Of a stretch of 64,000 nucleotides of DNA, positions 1 through 36,022 are shown one piece after another. The position numbers and the translations under genes were made by a program. The stretch is from the NCBI GenBank assembly GCA_037013685.1, contig CM072919.1, positions 25,150,255 to 25,214,254 on the forward strand, written 5' to 3'. This stretch comes from Acridotheres tristis (lineage: Eukaryota > Chordata > Aves > Passeriformes > Sturnidae). The first letter of the stretch is position 1. Each line of letters opens with the position of its first letter. A model generated the notes under the pieces. The model was not told where the DNA came from. It searched no databases and saw nothing but the letters and a program-made list of their open reading frames with translations.

Positions 1-9796
<9,796 letters not shown>

Positions 9797-10048
9797 CATC
9801 TTGCCGATCATCATGACGTAGGGCCCCAGGTACTTGTTCACGCCGAAGATGTCCAGCAGCCGGATGTACCAGTAGATGATGTTGACGCAGTAGATGACGC
9901 GCCCGTCGCTGCGGAGGGGCAGGTCCTGCAGGCGGAGAACCATCCCAACAGAGAACAGGAGGATAGCTATGAGGTCTGTGACATTCCAGTACTCCTGCAG
10001 CCAAACTTTGACTTTTTGCAGCAGTTTCCCAGGCTCTGACATGAGGAT
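9797..10048 (-). CDS. TRPM3: TRPM3 exon 23: S2-S3 linker, S3, S4 and S4-S5 linker
   Basis: The exon encodes 84 residues and is phase 0 at both ends. It starts after a CCAG acceptor (10049-10050) and ends ATG followed by GTAAGA. Residues 1-22 (starting [18 protein letters not shown]) form the amphipathic linker after S2. Residues 23-40 ([18 protein letters not shown]) are S3. Residues 50-69 are S4, starting at Arg50 and rich in aromatics. Residues 70-84 are the S4-S5 linker ([15 protein letters not shown]), which couples the sensor-like domain to the pore. The exon is clearly richer in GC and CpG than its flanks, as usual for a constrained exon. Relative to the mammalian protein I recall, the S3-S4 loop has LPL where mammals have QPF. 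Confidence 0.97.
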
Positions 10049-12079
<2,031 letters not shown>

Positions 12080-13219
12080 TCAGTTGTCACTATCTATGTT
12101 TCTTAGATATGATTTGAAATTCCCGATTCTGCTACAACCAGGGTTTCACAGGCAAAGGAACAATAAGACTGTCCTGGGTTGTCTGAAAAAGCTCACATTA
12201 AGTCACGTGCTGTATGAAATCTGCAAAAAACATGCATGTATCTCCAGCTATATCTGTCTCCTCAAAAAAACTTTATTAATGCAGTTCTCTTGGATCATCC
12301 ATCCCACAGTTATGGCAATTCTAATACCACTGTCTCAACTACCTAATAAAGTAAGGTATCTGAATATATCTCCCTCGTCTACTTCCAAAAGCATTTAGTC
12401 CTCTAAACCTCTCCTTGTTTTTTCCCCCTGCCATTCACCTAATGTGGGCTGAGTCTGACATTCTGAGTCCAGATTTGAGACATCATTAGAGGCCTTCTTA
12501 CCCAGTGTAGTACTGAATAACCTATAGCATATTTCCTCCCCAAAACACTGCTGCTCCTACTCACACTGCTGCAGCCAGGAGCTGGGCATAGCCATGCATT
12601 TATCTGCCTTATAATTTTTGCAAATTTTTAAGTATGAATGTTTTTCTTTTCCTTTCCAATATATTCACCTTCCAGGTTAATTTTTGATCCAGAGGAAAGT
12701 GTGAATTCAGTTTTAAATTTCGTTTTCTTTGTTTTTCTGCATGTTGAATGTACTTAAATGGTCTGCCAAAAAAAGACGGGTCAGGCAAATTGCATCATCA
12801 AGTTAATAAAGTTCAGGGAAACCCAAGTGTCATTCTGGAGCATAGGCTGTAGCAAGGTTTCCACTCTGGCTTGTGGAGGCCAGAATCTAACTGCCTGTCT
12901 ACTTTGCCTGTCAAACAGCAGCCCTATAAGAAAATGCATCTTAAGGCTAAATATAAGTCAGAGAAAAGATGACTCAGTTCTGTGCACGAACATTTAGTCA
13001 TTGTGACAGAAAGCTGTAATACATACATCTATATTTACATTCAATTTCTATCTCTCAACTGTCTGTTACTCACTGTTGCGTACATGGGATCACATGTAAG
13101 CTGAAACAACCACAGAGGGCCTTGAGACTTTTGGGTAGGATTATTTCAGTGTTCTGCACATCACAGAATAGAGTTTATAGTCCTATTGTATTTGTTAGGG
13201 AACGTCACTCCCACTCTTT

Positions 13220-13247
13220 GTAAAAGCCACAGGACTGTGGCTTTTAC
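13220..13247. repeat. Perfect 13-bp inverted repeat with 2-bp loop
   Basis: GTAAAAGCCACAG (13220-13232) is followed by GA and then by its exact reverse complement CTGTGGCTTTTAC (13235-13247). The element can form a 13-bp hairpin on either strand. It lies about 160 bases from the probable LTR but is not obviously part of it. Confidence 0.9.
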
Positions 13248-13404
13248 ATAACTATCAGTACAGAGGAACCAGACTTCTCATCTGCATAAAACAGAGGAGG
13301 AAATGATCTCATTTGTCATTCAGTTTGTGAGGGATGATGGATTGCAATGTGCAGGTCTAGAGGCTGCTCTTCCCTTACCACTCCTAAAGGAAAAGGAGAG
13401 CAAT

Positions 13405-13775
13405 GCTGATGTAGACCAGCACTTAGCGTGACCCTGGAGTTGATGCCTTGAGGAGCTGGAACAGAGGCTGCACACAGAGTTAAGGAGAATAAAATGGGTA
13501 TTTATTGTGAGGCCCACGAAAGGCCTACAAAAGCCACAGCCCAGCAATACAAGTGCCACAGTCGCGTCCCCTGCCTGGATGGCTCCAAGATGGAAGGAAA
13601 GGAGGGGGTTGTCACAAAATCTTACACTTTTCTAGGTTCTGGTTAATTTGCATGAACCCACCCTCCACCTTTTCACGTAGTTTGTGCTTAGGGCCTGAAG
13701 TTTGGAGAAACTGTCCTTGAGTTCTTAACTAGAACAGAACTGTTTTGTCTTCATCACCCTAACACATCAGAAAAG
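13405..13775 (-). mobile_element. Probable solo LTR of an endogenous retrovirus (approximate ends)
   Basis: Read on the minus strand, the segment has the order expected of a long terminal repeat. It begins near TGTGTTAGGGTGATGAAG (about 13775). An octamer-like ATGCAAAT follows (13653-13646), then a CATCTTGG motif, then an AATAAA polyadenylation signal (13506-13501) and a short pyrimidine-rich U5-like tail. The base composition differs from the surrounding intron. No internal gag or pol sequence lies next to it, so it would be a solo LTR. I could not identify a convincing target-site duplication, so the ends and the family assignment are uncertain. Confidence 0.45.
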
Positions 13776-14762
13776 CACATCCAAGGAGAATAGGAAAACT
13801 TAAAACTAAAGGCATCAGAGTCAGCAGAACCTCTGTTTGGGCAGGAAGAACTGAATACACACCTCCCTAGAGGAAATTGCACCTTCTAATACTGAGCAAA
13901 AAGCCAGGTGACACTGTTACTTAACCCTCCTCTTAGACCTTATCGATTAGTAATTATTAGGAAATCCACTCTGATCTGCTTCAGCAGCCTTTGGTGAGCA
14001 CTTGCAATCAGTATGGCAAAAGAATAAGGACACTGAGGTTTCAAAAGTGACAGAAACTGCAGAATCTAACTGTAACTACGGGGTTTTGCTTCTTCCTGGA
14101 TTTTCTTTTGAAACACTGACTTTTTCTGGTTTTGGTTTTGGCAGGTTTCTTTATGTCAATTTAAACTTACTCAAAATTGCAAAACATTTTTGTTTGACAA
14201 AAGAGAAAAGAATCTTGATTTGTGAGTAAAATTATACTGAAATGTATCCACTTTAACCCAAGAAACACAGCCCTTCAGATAGTGAATGACATCCTCCTTC
14301 TCCCTCCCCACACTTATAATTTGCTCTCACCTTCCAGGAGGCTACACTGATATAACACTATGGTCTAACTTCAGTGCAGCTGTTAGTGCTGGTACTCAAG
14401 ATCCTTTAAAAGGGCTACTAGAGAAGTAGCTGAACCCTGCCTTTTCTTGCTTTTACCTGGCTTGACAAAGAGCTAGCAGCTGCCATTGTCACTGTTGAGG
14501 GTAGTACTTGAGGAAACTAAGGAAAGGAGTGCCTGCTAAGAAGTTTTAAGGGTGGATTGCACCCAGGCCTTCTATGGATGGAGACCCATTCTACAGAAGA
14601 CACTGGAACAGTCATTGTGGTAGAGCATAAACCTGGAAATTGTACAAACAGGTTACTGCTTCAAGAAGAAGGTCACCTCCTCTTTTCTGATTGATTGTAA
14701 TAATTAAATGATCATAAACTGAAGTGGTCCCAAAATGCAAAACTTAGGGCAAAGCTCTTTTA

Positions 14763-14820
14763 AAGATTAAAAAATGTTAAAAAATTAAAGATTTTAAAGA
14801 TTAAAGAATGTTTAAAAGAT
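14763..14820. repeat. AT-rich imperfect tandem (TTAAAGA/TTAAAAA units)
   Basis: The words TTAAAGATT and TTAAAAAAT recur several times in under 60 bases. This is simple-sequence DNA with no coding potential. Confidence 0.6.
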
Positions 14821-17439
14821 GACTTTTACTTGGGGCTCAATTCCTTTGCAGCTTTACTCTTCAGAAGAGATAGAAATGTGGCCTCTTAGTACCTGCTAAT
14901 ATCTCAGTTATTGCTAGTAGCAGTGGTGCCTAAATATTTTGCTTCTTATGTATTTTTCATCTATTTATAACTTTTTCAGACTACTATTAAATAGTTCTAC
15001 TGTTCTTAGAATTTTTGCTACCCTTTCTCTTAGATTTCAGAGTAGTAAGCTAACCTTCTAGCACATTCCTGAAATACTGTTTAGTCTAATTCTTAAGAAG
15101 AAGCCTGACAAGGAGCAGGCTTCTGTTTTCCAATCAGAATCTGAGGAGATACAATATGAAATGGGGCAAAGAAGCCCTAGACCAATTCCAGTGGGACAGT
15201 ACCCGGGGAAAATAACCTAACCACCTCTTCTTCTAATTGGACAGTATTTGTTAGTTATGCTAATTTGTCAAACTGATAAAAATTGTAGAAATCCAATGCC
15301 ATATGAGCACATCACCACCAGGATACCTAGAAGCTTCCAATAAATGCCTACTTTGTATTCCACTATTTTAACACTGATGGAAGAGTTTTTCTCTTTTGAT
15401 ATTAGGCCAGTGGGAGTAGTGAACAGTAGGAGAAGATCATCCTCTTCTGTTCAAGCAGTCTGTGGGATGAAACATTTACATCATGGTTTCCAATGCAACA
15501 GCCAAAAAACAGAACAGAATAGTCCACTTCTGAAATTGCTGCGTGTCTAGAGAGAAAGGCTAAAGTTGGTGGGGAGTTGTTTGTTCGTTTACTTGTGTTG
15601 GTTTTTTAAATTCTTTTTTGTTTGGTTTTTTGGGATTTTTTTTGAGAAAAAGTTGTATACTGAGTCTGCTGAGCCAAATGTTATTTTTTCAAAATTTAAC
15701 TCACTCTTCCGTATTTGAAGAATGAAGGTGAATACAGCTATATAGTAATAGGGATAGGTAAATGCAGAATATTCAAATTGTTTTAAGTGGTATGCAATAG
15801 CCATAGGACCCTTTACATGCATTTTGGACTGTGGAATATAAAATTTGAACGATTTCTTTTGAAATCCATGAACAACATGTGTGCCTATGTATTTGCAAAA
15901 TTGTGATAGGCTGTGCAATTTTAAACCTTATCTGAAACTCGTTTTGCTTTTTGTCTCCAGGAGTTCTCAATATACACTACAGGTTAAGCATGGCACCCAA
16001 AAGCCACCTTAACTTGCTCTCCAGGTTCAGCATATCCAAGATCCAGTTTTAATAAATGACCTTGATTGAGACCTGCCTCAGGACATAAAACTGTAGGAAC
16101 AAGCCTAAATGGAAATGCAATATTGATTTCTCTCTCCCATTTAAAAATTGAACAAATAGGGAAAGCTAGGATGCTTCTTTCCATTTGCAGTGTAGACTTT
16201 CCTGTTTGTACATAATACATGCTGCAATTGATAATGAGACTAGTCTGCTGATGAGTAGTTTCTGGACTTGTGGGCTTGATTAATGTTCAGTGGCCACCGA
16301 CCTGAGCAATAAGTTACTCCAAGATTAAAATACCTTCTATTCTACAGCACCCACCACAGTTAAGATTCGATTGATGTGAGTTGTTCCCAATGTCTGCAAG
16401 GCAATTTTTCTTATAAGACGTCACTTGCAGAAGGATCCATTATTTATGATTTGCTGTGCTTTCAGCAGAATGATGGAAAATATTACTGGGAAAAACCACC
16501 TGAAACCATCTAGAACCATCTAGCCAGTTCCATTGGGCTGAGGCAGGATTAATTCCAGTGTACCATAATGGACGCACGTCTTGATAAGATAGTTTAGAAA
16601 TCACTAATAATGGAAAATCTAGCATGTCCTCACACTGTTCATGACAGTACTTCTTGGAGCAGTTAGAAACTGTTTCTTAACTTCTTACCTAGAACTGTTA
16701 GGGTGTTATTTTTTGTCCTATTCAGCAAGTGGAGGTACTTACACATATTTGAAAACTGTTACATTCCTTCCTCAGACATTTTTTTTTCTTTTTTAACAGA
16801 AGAAACAGTCTCACTTCCTTTATCTCTCCCCTTAAGTCAAGCTTTACAAACCTCTTGAAACATTCTTCTTTTCTGGGGTCTTTCAAACCAGTCCACATGA
16901 CGCAGAAGCTGAACTGGGTCCAGCCAAGAAGAATGAAGTGATTACCTTCTGTGATCTTTTTAGTCTTATCCTTCTAAATTTTATTGCAATTTGCAAAATA
17001 ACTAATAATAACTAAATATTAACTAAAATAATAACTAATCTCTACTCCATCATCCAAGTTTTGAATAGCACCTGATTTAGAAGAGAACTTAATGGAATTC
17101 TTTCTAATCTCTGCTTCCAGCTTGATAATGAATAATTAATATCGACTCTTAAGGACTAATTGTCCAAGAGCTTTTTATCTACATAGTAACTTTAATATAC
17201 CAGTTATTAATTTAGCTGTGAGAAAACCCTCTAAAGTTTTTGATACTGTTTTACTGTAGTTGAAATACATGACATAATTTTTTCTGCTCCTTCTGGAAGG
17301 TCCATTTCTGTCTAACACAGGGGAAATATACTGACTTAACCTAATTTTTCCCTGAAAAATTGTTTGTCAATCATGTCTTTGACAACTTGTGCGTACTTAA
17401 CATACACATTTTCTCAGAGAAAAGCTCCACAGATTGGCC

Positions 17440-17516
17440 AAAAAAACCAAACCAAGAACTAAACAACATCAACAAAACTCCAAAACCAAACAAAAAACAA
17501 AAAACAAAACCAAAAA
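17440..17516. repeat. A/C-rich (AAAC)-like tract
   Basis: Runs of A separated by single or paired C, with AAAAAAC and AAAACC words. It is low complexity. A short open frame across it is an artefact of composition. Confidence 0.7.
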
Positions 17517-17892
17517 TTTCCAAGGGAAGAAATGCTCTATCTCTTTTTTTCATCAGTTATTAGATAATTCATAATCTGGCTCAGACCAGCCTTCCAATGG
17601 GCTTACTAGTGGAAGCAATCCTATTTTGATTTCTCCTATAGGGAATTCCTTGGGAACATTAGAGCAACTGCCCCTTACCATTTTATTTAAAGAAGAACAT
17701 ACACAATCATTCAAATTTTAGCCATTAACTTCCTGAATGGTCAGATGGTAATCTTTAAAAGTCATGGAAAGGTTTGTAATGAAAGCCCTCCAATACATAT
17801 AAATGTAGACATCAATGAAACACAAAAGATGACCTTAGTCCAACGCCAGTATTTGTATAAACATCATTAATACAATAGGAAAGATTTCTTAC

Positions 17893-18033
17893 GGTGTAAA
17901 ACCAAAACTTCACGATGGGAGCATTGTAGAACTCGTAAATCTTTCTTCCGATGGGGATCATTCTGTGCCTGCTCTGAACTTCCTCATCCTCTTTCTTTCT
18001 TGAGGACTCTCCATTCCCCCGTCCCAGCATTGC
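17893..18033 (-). CDS. TRPM3: TRPM3 exon 21: pre-S1 segment and start of S1
   Basis: The exon encodes 47 residues and is phase 0 at both ends. It starts after a TTGTAG acceptor and ends ACC followed by GTAAGA. Residues 1-28 ([20 protein letters not shown] followed by SRHRMIPI) are a charged, cytosolic, probably flexible linker. Residues 29-39 ([11 protein letters not shown]) form the conserved pre-S1 helix. Residues 40-47 (IVKFWFYT) open S1, which is completed by the next exon. The linker is where this exon departs most from the mammalian protein I recall; the membrane-entry part is essentially identical. Confidence 0.97.
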
Positions 18034-30078
<12,045 letters not shown>

Positions 30079-30108
30079 CTCCATTCCCAGCAGCTTCAGG
30101 GCTTTTGG
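30079..30108 (-). CDS. TRPM3: TRPM3 exon 17: 30-base alternative microexon
   Basis: This 30-base exon encodes PKALKLLGME, phase 0 at both ends. On the minus strand it follows T8-GAACAG and is followed by GTAGGC. It is too short for ordinary gene finders and was recognised from the family sequence. In mouse, exon 17 is one of the known alternatively spliced TRPM3 exons. Variants lacking a short stretch in this part of the protein (called the ICF region) were reported to be non-functional and able to reduce the activity of full-length subunits; that is from memory and should be treated as such. The bird copy is fully intact. Confidence 0.95.
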
Positions 30109-31481
30109 CTGTTCAAAAAAAAGTTAGAAAAATGTTATTCCTCACAGAATTTCTCACAGCTATTTTTGTATACGTATGCACATATGTACACGTGCATGTA
30201 GAGTGATGTAGAATATATAATAAAATATAGATTATATATATAATGTAATATAATTTAGTGTAATGTAATAGTAGATATGTACACCTGCACCAATCAAATA
30301 ATTATATATATGTAGTTATTTCAAACTTGAGTTTGACACTATTTCACCAAAACCACACCAGAAGACATACATTTGGATTCAGGTACAAATTACTGCTGGT
30401 TAGGGCTGTTCTAGCAAGAAAGTGATAGGGACCACTGATAAGGCATGAATGGATTTCTCTAGAGTACATCAGTGTTTTGGCCACCGCCCTGGAACACTTA
30501 TTATTGACTGTTGTGGATCTGCTCTGTGTGTTGGTTCAGTGTTGGTGAAATCACTGCTCAAAAGCTTTTCTCAATGGAGTGACTATGGGAAGGAAGTCTC
30601 TCTCACCAGCTACAATCACTTCTTATAATTCTTCAAATGTGAAGAGTCATAAGGAAAAGCATAGGGAAACAAATAAGCCCATTTTAGGTAGTTGCCTGCA
30701 AGCATTTCACAGAGCTGTTGCTATGGATAGCCAATACTTTCAGTGCTGTGTATTGCTAAAATCTCAAATGTGAGGCAAAAATAGACAAAGAAGGAGCTAC
30801 AAATCTTACTGGAAGGAGCTAAACAGACTCCTATTCATGCTGGATTGGGTCAATAACAATATGGATAACAATAAACATCTTTTGTGTTTTAGAAAGACCT
30901 TACTTTGTATTCACAGTGGTATAACTTATCATACATGGAACCCATAAAAATACTAAAGAGTGTGGTGCCATGAACCCAATGATTGCTGGACCCACATCCA
31001 AAAAACAAAACAAGTTTTGAGTTATGGGTTTCTCTGCTCTGAAACCTTCAGATCACAATCAGGAGATGAGCCATGAGATAGGAATGTATCTAACAATGCA
31101 TCAGTTTTCAATTCTAACTCAGGAGTTAGAATTACAGTATTATTGGTGCAGGTCAAAATATTTGTCTTTTAAAAGCTGTGAGTACTCATAATTGCAGGTT
31201 TCAGAGTCAGAGGAGACTTTTTATGTGCTGATTTCAGCAGGGCAGCAGAACGCAGTAATTTTTTCATTGAATTAATAAAAACCATAGCTTGTATCAGTGT
31301 CTGGCTTGTGATGCATTATGGTGAGATAACTGCAATGCATGTAATGGAAATGAATCTGTAGAATGAATAGTGTGTGCACTGCATCCCACCAGCCTGGAAC
31401 AGTGTAAGAAGCTATGGCAATCCCTGCCAGTTGGTGCAGTCATGAGGATGGCAAAGAACCCTCTTGGGTTATTACTCTTAC
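30109..31481 (-). other. TRPM3: Intron 16
   Basis: A 1.37-kb intron. An AT/TA-rich simple stretch lies at about 30203-30325. No extra exon was seen. Confidence 0.8.
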
Positions 31482-31622
31482 CCTCTTGGGCCCAAACAAA
31501 TTGTGGTAAAGTGTTCTGAACCGCTTTCGGGTGTAATTGCAGCGATAGGCTCCTCCCATCAGGTACTCTATCACCAATCCAATATCAATCAGGCTTATCC
31601 GATAATCAGGAGGTAAGTTTCC
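31482..31622 (-). CDS. TRPM3: TRPM3 exon 16: MHR3/MHR4 boundary region
   Basis: The exon encodes 47 residues and is phase 0 at both ends. It starts after an ATTGCAG acceptor and ends AGG followed by GTAAGA. It reads [20 protein letters not shown], then [15 protein letters not shown], then [12 protein letters not shown]. This is a conserved helical segment of the cytosolic TRPM homology region. It looks identical to the mammalian protein as I remember it. It lies between the two alternative exons 15 and 17. An alternative reading into the intron continues for 14 codons before a stop, so a retained intron would truncate the channel. Confidence 0.97.
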
Positions 31623-31759
31623 CTGCAATGAAAATATGGATGTTGGGAGAAGAAATGCTTATCACTGACATTGTTAAATGTCAGTAAAATGATGTTAGAA
31701 TAAAACAAATTAAATAGATAAAAGCAGGAATGTATTATTATGCTGGTTAATTAATTCAC
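31623..31759 (-). other. TRPM3: Intron 15, short (137 bp)
   Basis: The shortest intron in the window, lying between alternative exon 15 and constitutive exon 16. It has a GTGAAT start and a TTGCAG end. It is AT-rich and carries no repeat. Confidence 0.9.
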
Positions 31760-31795
31760 CTTAAAATAGATCCAACCGAAACCTGGATATTCTCG
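31760..31795 (-). CDS. TRPM3: TRPM3 exon 15: 36-base alternative exon
   Basis: This exon encodes REYPGFGWIYFK, 12 residues, phase 0 at both ends. It is preceded on the minus strand by TTTCCAAG and followed by GTGAAT. The acceptor, CAAG before the exon, is weaker than the usual CAG, which suits an exon that is not always included. In mouse the exon 15 insert is one of the documented TRPM3 variants. The insertion falls between the conserved DVKK of exon 14 and GNLPPDY of exon 16. It was found by scanning for the family peptide, since it is too short to stand out as an open frame. Confidence 0.95.
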
Positions 31796-32663
31796 CTTGG
31801 AAAGAAGACATAAGTTAAATAAGAAGGTGAAGAACTGGTTGGAAGCAATAGAAGATAACGTCAGTACATAGTACTCATATTCTTCAGCTGGGGAAACAAG
31901 GAACATGACTGCAGAAACAAAAGCATGAGGATCGATACACTTGAAAAGTCAGGCACAGTTGCTGGACGCTAGCTCTGCAAGACAGCACTTTTCCTGCACC
32001 AGCTCTCACGCACAACTCGTCCTGGCATCTCACATCTCTGCTGGCATCTCTCTGGACCGCCTCATCTGAACTGTCAAGGCATGGTGAAGTGACATCACAC
32101 AAAATCTTTCGTTCAGATGTGACCAGCTTCTTTCTATCCTGCAGTGTTTCCTTCCCATGTTCCAGGAAAGGAAGGGAAGGAGGTAAGAATGGTGTTACAA
32201 CTCTAAAGGACTAACACAGTTCATGGGCTACCATTATTACTAGCTGCTAAGGGCAAGGAGAGTCTATCAGCATTCAGTCTTGGAGTTACGTTCAAAACAT
32301 ACACACCCTTGCCTAAGTTTCACACCAAGAATGAAGAAAATATCTGTATCTGAAAGCTGTAATAAACAAAATATCTGTGGCTAATTATTTTGGAGTTTGC
32401 TTATGAAGAAACTACAGGCCTAGAAATTTTTCTACACATTCCCTACCTGAGTTCCTTATATATTTTACTAAAAGCCCCTTTAAATACTTTATCTGTTTAT
32501 CTGTAATTTCCAGCAGAACCAATGGAGATTGCCTCACAATGAGTGAACCAAATTTGTGGCAAGGGTCATTAGCAGGATCCTTGAAAAGATGCCTACATAC
32601 TTCTTCCATTTCTTTTCCTTTCTCACTCTCTATTAGATATTTTTATATCTCTAAATCTAAATA

Positions 32664-32664
32664 A

Positions 32665-32740
<76 letters not shown>

Positions 32741-32784
32741 ATGTATATGTATGTGTATATGTATATATATGTATATGCATATGC

Positions 32785-32861
<77 letters not shown>

Positions 32862-32873
32862 CATATGTATATG
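32664..32873. repeat. Long (GTATAT)n hexanucleotide microsatellite
   Basis: About 210 bases of nearly uninterrupted GTATAT units, with an interrupted centre (about 32738-32790) containing GTGTAT, ATATAT and GCATAT variants. The three-way symmetry of the unit produces apparent open frames of Tyr-Thr, His-Ile and Met-Tyr dipeptides on both strands, which are artefacts. Confidence 0.97.
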
Positions 32874-35800
32874 ATGTCTTCAGCATTTACCTTTTAATTT
32901 GAAAGGATAAAGAATGACAAATATATCCACGTCTTACTGTCCCTTTTATGGGAACTCCCTTGCAGACATCTTCCTTCTCTTCACTTTCAAATCTGAAAAT
33001 GGCATCACTAAGGTTATGAGTTCTCCAGTACTTCTGGATTGCAAAACTATGAAGAAAGATCTCAGTAACAGATTTTCTCTCACTGCATACAAATTTGCTC
33101 TGAGTTAATGGGGCATTTCTATTCTCCAGTTGCAGTAAACCCAATGGGACATCTTGTGTGCTGAACAATTTCAGGCAGGGCTGCACTCACAGATGTGCCA
33201 GTCAAGTCTCATGGGAGTCTCTGGCAGCGGAGGAACAAAACCCTAGGGTGGGCACACCTGCTCTTCTATTCCCTCCAGAGGAACTACACAAGGTAATCTC
33301 TGTTCCCTTTACCAGAAGAAAGGATTTATGGGAAGGAATGAACCCGAATGAAAGTTGGCTTCTTTCTCTAACTCATTACTTCTGTGTTGATTGGATGACA
33401 GTTTGTGTTTCAGTAAGCATTCCCAAGCAGAAAAGAAGGCATCATGATTCAGCAAATTGTGAATCGATCACCTGGCTCTAGAGACCTCACTAAGAAACCC
33501 TTCAGATATACAGAACCCTCTCTGTTTTGCATGTCACTGTGGAAAAGATATGATTACTAAATAAAGGTGGAAAGAGAGACAAATTATCCTTGTATGTACT
33601 GTAAAGAGTAGCTTTGAAAAAAAGGAATATTACTCTAATAAAAAATTATCTTGTATAGTCAATATTGCAGAAGGACCAGAAATTGTAACTCTTAGCTTCA
33701 AAATTTTTCAGTGCACTGTAATATTCTAATGTTCTATAACGATATACATACAGTACAGATTACAGTGAGCCTGTAGCTCTGTTTGTGTGTTCATTACAAG
33801 AAGGTTAGTAATTCACATGGAGCAATTTTATGACTATCACGTCTTGCTGGAAATATCTGCATGTCTGGAGATCTGTCTGGCTTCTCTGGAGATGTCCTTC
33901 TTAGATTAGAGCAGAGAAACACTAATGGAGAACAGATGGCAACTGGTTCTGCAGAAGAGAAAAAATGGATGCAAAGATCCTCCCTTTTCTACATCAGCCA
34001 TGAAGAGCAAGGCTGATTTCCTGCCCTGCTACCATGGTACAAGCAGCATGTGGAAAAGGCTGAGGAGGGAGAGAGGGAGATTGTGCTCTCATAGTGTACC
34101 ATGCCCAGCAATCAGCTAGCATTCGAAGGGACAGAAAATCAAGCAAATTTAGTGGAAAAAATTGGGCTGCCAACTTTTTTAAGTAATGTCCTCCAGCATA
34201 TCCTTTTGCAACTTCCATAATCTTGTCTAGTTTGATGGGTGGGGGAATTACTGTGGTTTGCAGGAATGTGTATTAACTTAGATAATGTGGACATGGTAAC
34301 ATTCATGCTGTACAGTTTAGAGAAAAATAGCACCTACAAATTAAATTAAAAATAAACCTGAAAATGAAATGTAAAAATTAAATTCTGATAAGTTTGCTTG
34401 TTTGGTTTTCCCCCTAAAATGTTATTTTCTCTCCAGAATGTGTAAAACGATAATTCTACTAGAACAAGAAAGAAAGCATTAGCTTGGAGTTGCAGCTCCA
34501 AGGCAGGATTGTAGCTCAACAGACTCCTTCTAACCTAAGGTCTTCACTCAAACTGAATGCTTTAATATTATTAAGTGGCAAAAACATTTGAGCAGTTAAG
34601 AAAGAACAACAGGCATCAGGGTTCTACATGCGTTACCAAGTGTGAGTTTCTTGATATAGTTCTGATTTCTAAATTTTCATAAAAGATTTAGATTAAAAAT
34701 TTCCAGTAAGATAACTTTGATAAAAGATGCATCTAAATCTCCCAGATAATACTGAAGCACTTCACTAAAGAAAACTCCCAAATCCACAGCAAAAATACAC
34801 ATTTCAGAAACATTATTTTTCCAAAGTGAGAAGCCCTAGTAAAGAAAACGGGACTATCCTTGTGCAAGGATTTACATGCATGCAGAAGCACTTGCTCTGT
34901 CAGCAGACAGCTTGAACCACCCTGGCAGTGCTAAGAATGCTTGTAAATGAAGCACAGTGGTGCAAGAGGGACAGAACCGCCCCAAGAACAACAAGAATTT
35001 GGATGAATTAATTCTAATGCAGTCGAGGTGGCCAAGAATGACTGAAGAGAAAGTTTGACTTTGAGGTAAGATAGTTGTTCTGGTTAATAATCAACAAATC
35101 TTTTAATGCTGGGACAAACTTTAAAGTGTTAATGCACTATTCTTCTGAAAGAATTTCAGGTTTAAACTGTAGCTAGTCAGTTGTAGTACTTCTTTCACTT
35201 GAAGTGCATTTTTGTGTCACCACGTATCAAGTCTCTGATGTTTGCTGAGGAAAAAGTAATACTGTCAAAATTCTATATATTGCTAGTTTGTTCTTTGGAG
35301 ATGCAGACTTAGAGTAGCAAAAAACCCCTAACTTTGGAAAAGTAAATAATCCTGAAGTAGAATTGAGATCTGTTAATTATATACAATATTTTGGAAAAAT
35401 GAAAAAATCCATCTGTTAATTTCTATTGGTCTTCATCAGCTAGTTGAGGCAGGGAAGGATTTTTATATTTTTTTTTATTTGTAGAGGGCAACCTCCACTT
35501 GCAGACAGGGTGTCCAGCTCAGCCACTATCTGATTCTTTCTGCTTAACCTGGGAACATTGCTGTGTATGGTCTATGGAAGGAAGCCAAACTTAAATGTGA
35601 AATTCTGGACCCTTGACAGGAGATGGCAAAACTGCCACAAGGCTGAAAATGCAGGCAGGCTGATCCCATTATGTAGCTGTGGAACTGGGAGGACTGAAAG
35701 GTGATCTGAGGCAAAGTCATTATAACATAATTTGTCAATGCATGCAAAATTTATGCACATTTTGATTACTGTAAATTCTTTAAGATTGTGTCTCCAGGCC

Positions 35801-35987
35801 TTTACAATATGTTGCTTAGGCCATCAGTCTTAACACCAGTATTTGGAAATCCAAAGGGAAAATGTATTTTATTATATATTTGTGTGAACGTGTGTCTATA
35901 GGCTACCACTAATGGAATCTGATAATGTGACTTCTATTGTTCTAATCATTTGCTTTATCAAGCAGGCAAGATTATCTTTCAAACAAA

Positions 35988-36022
35988 TTAAAATAAAACA
36001 AAACGAAACAAAACAAAGCAAC
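35988..36022. repeat. (AAAAC)n simple repeat
   Basis: AAAAC/AAAACG units repeated about six times. Low complexity; possibly the decayed A-tail of an old insertion, though no body of one was recognised next to it. Confidence 0.7.

Noticed and set aside
32623..32897. Open frames of repeated Tyr-Thr, His-Ile and Met-Tyr
   Set aside because: These are translations of the GTATAT microsatellite and not genes.
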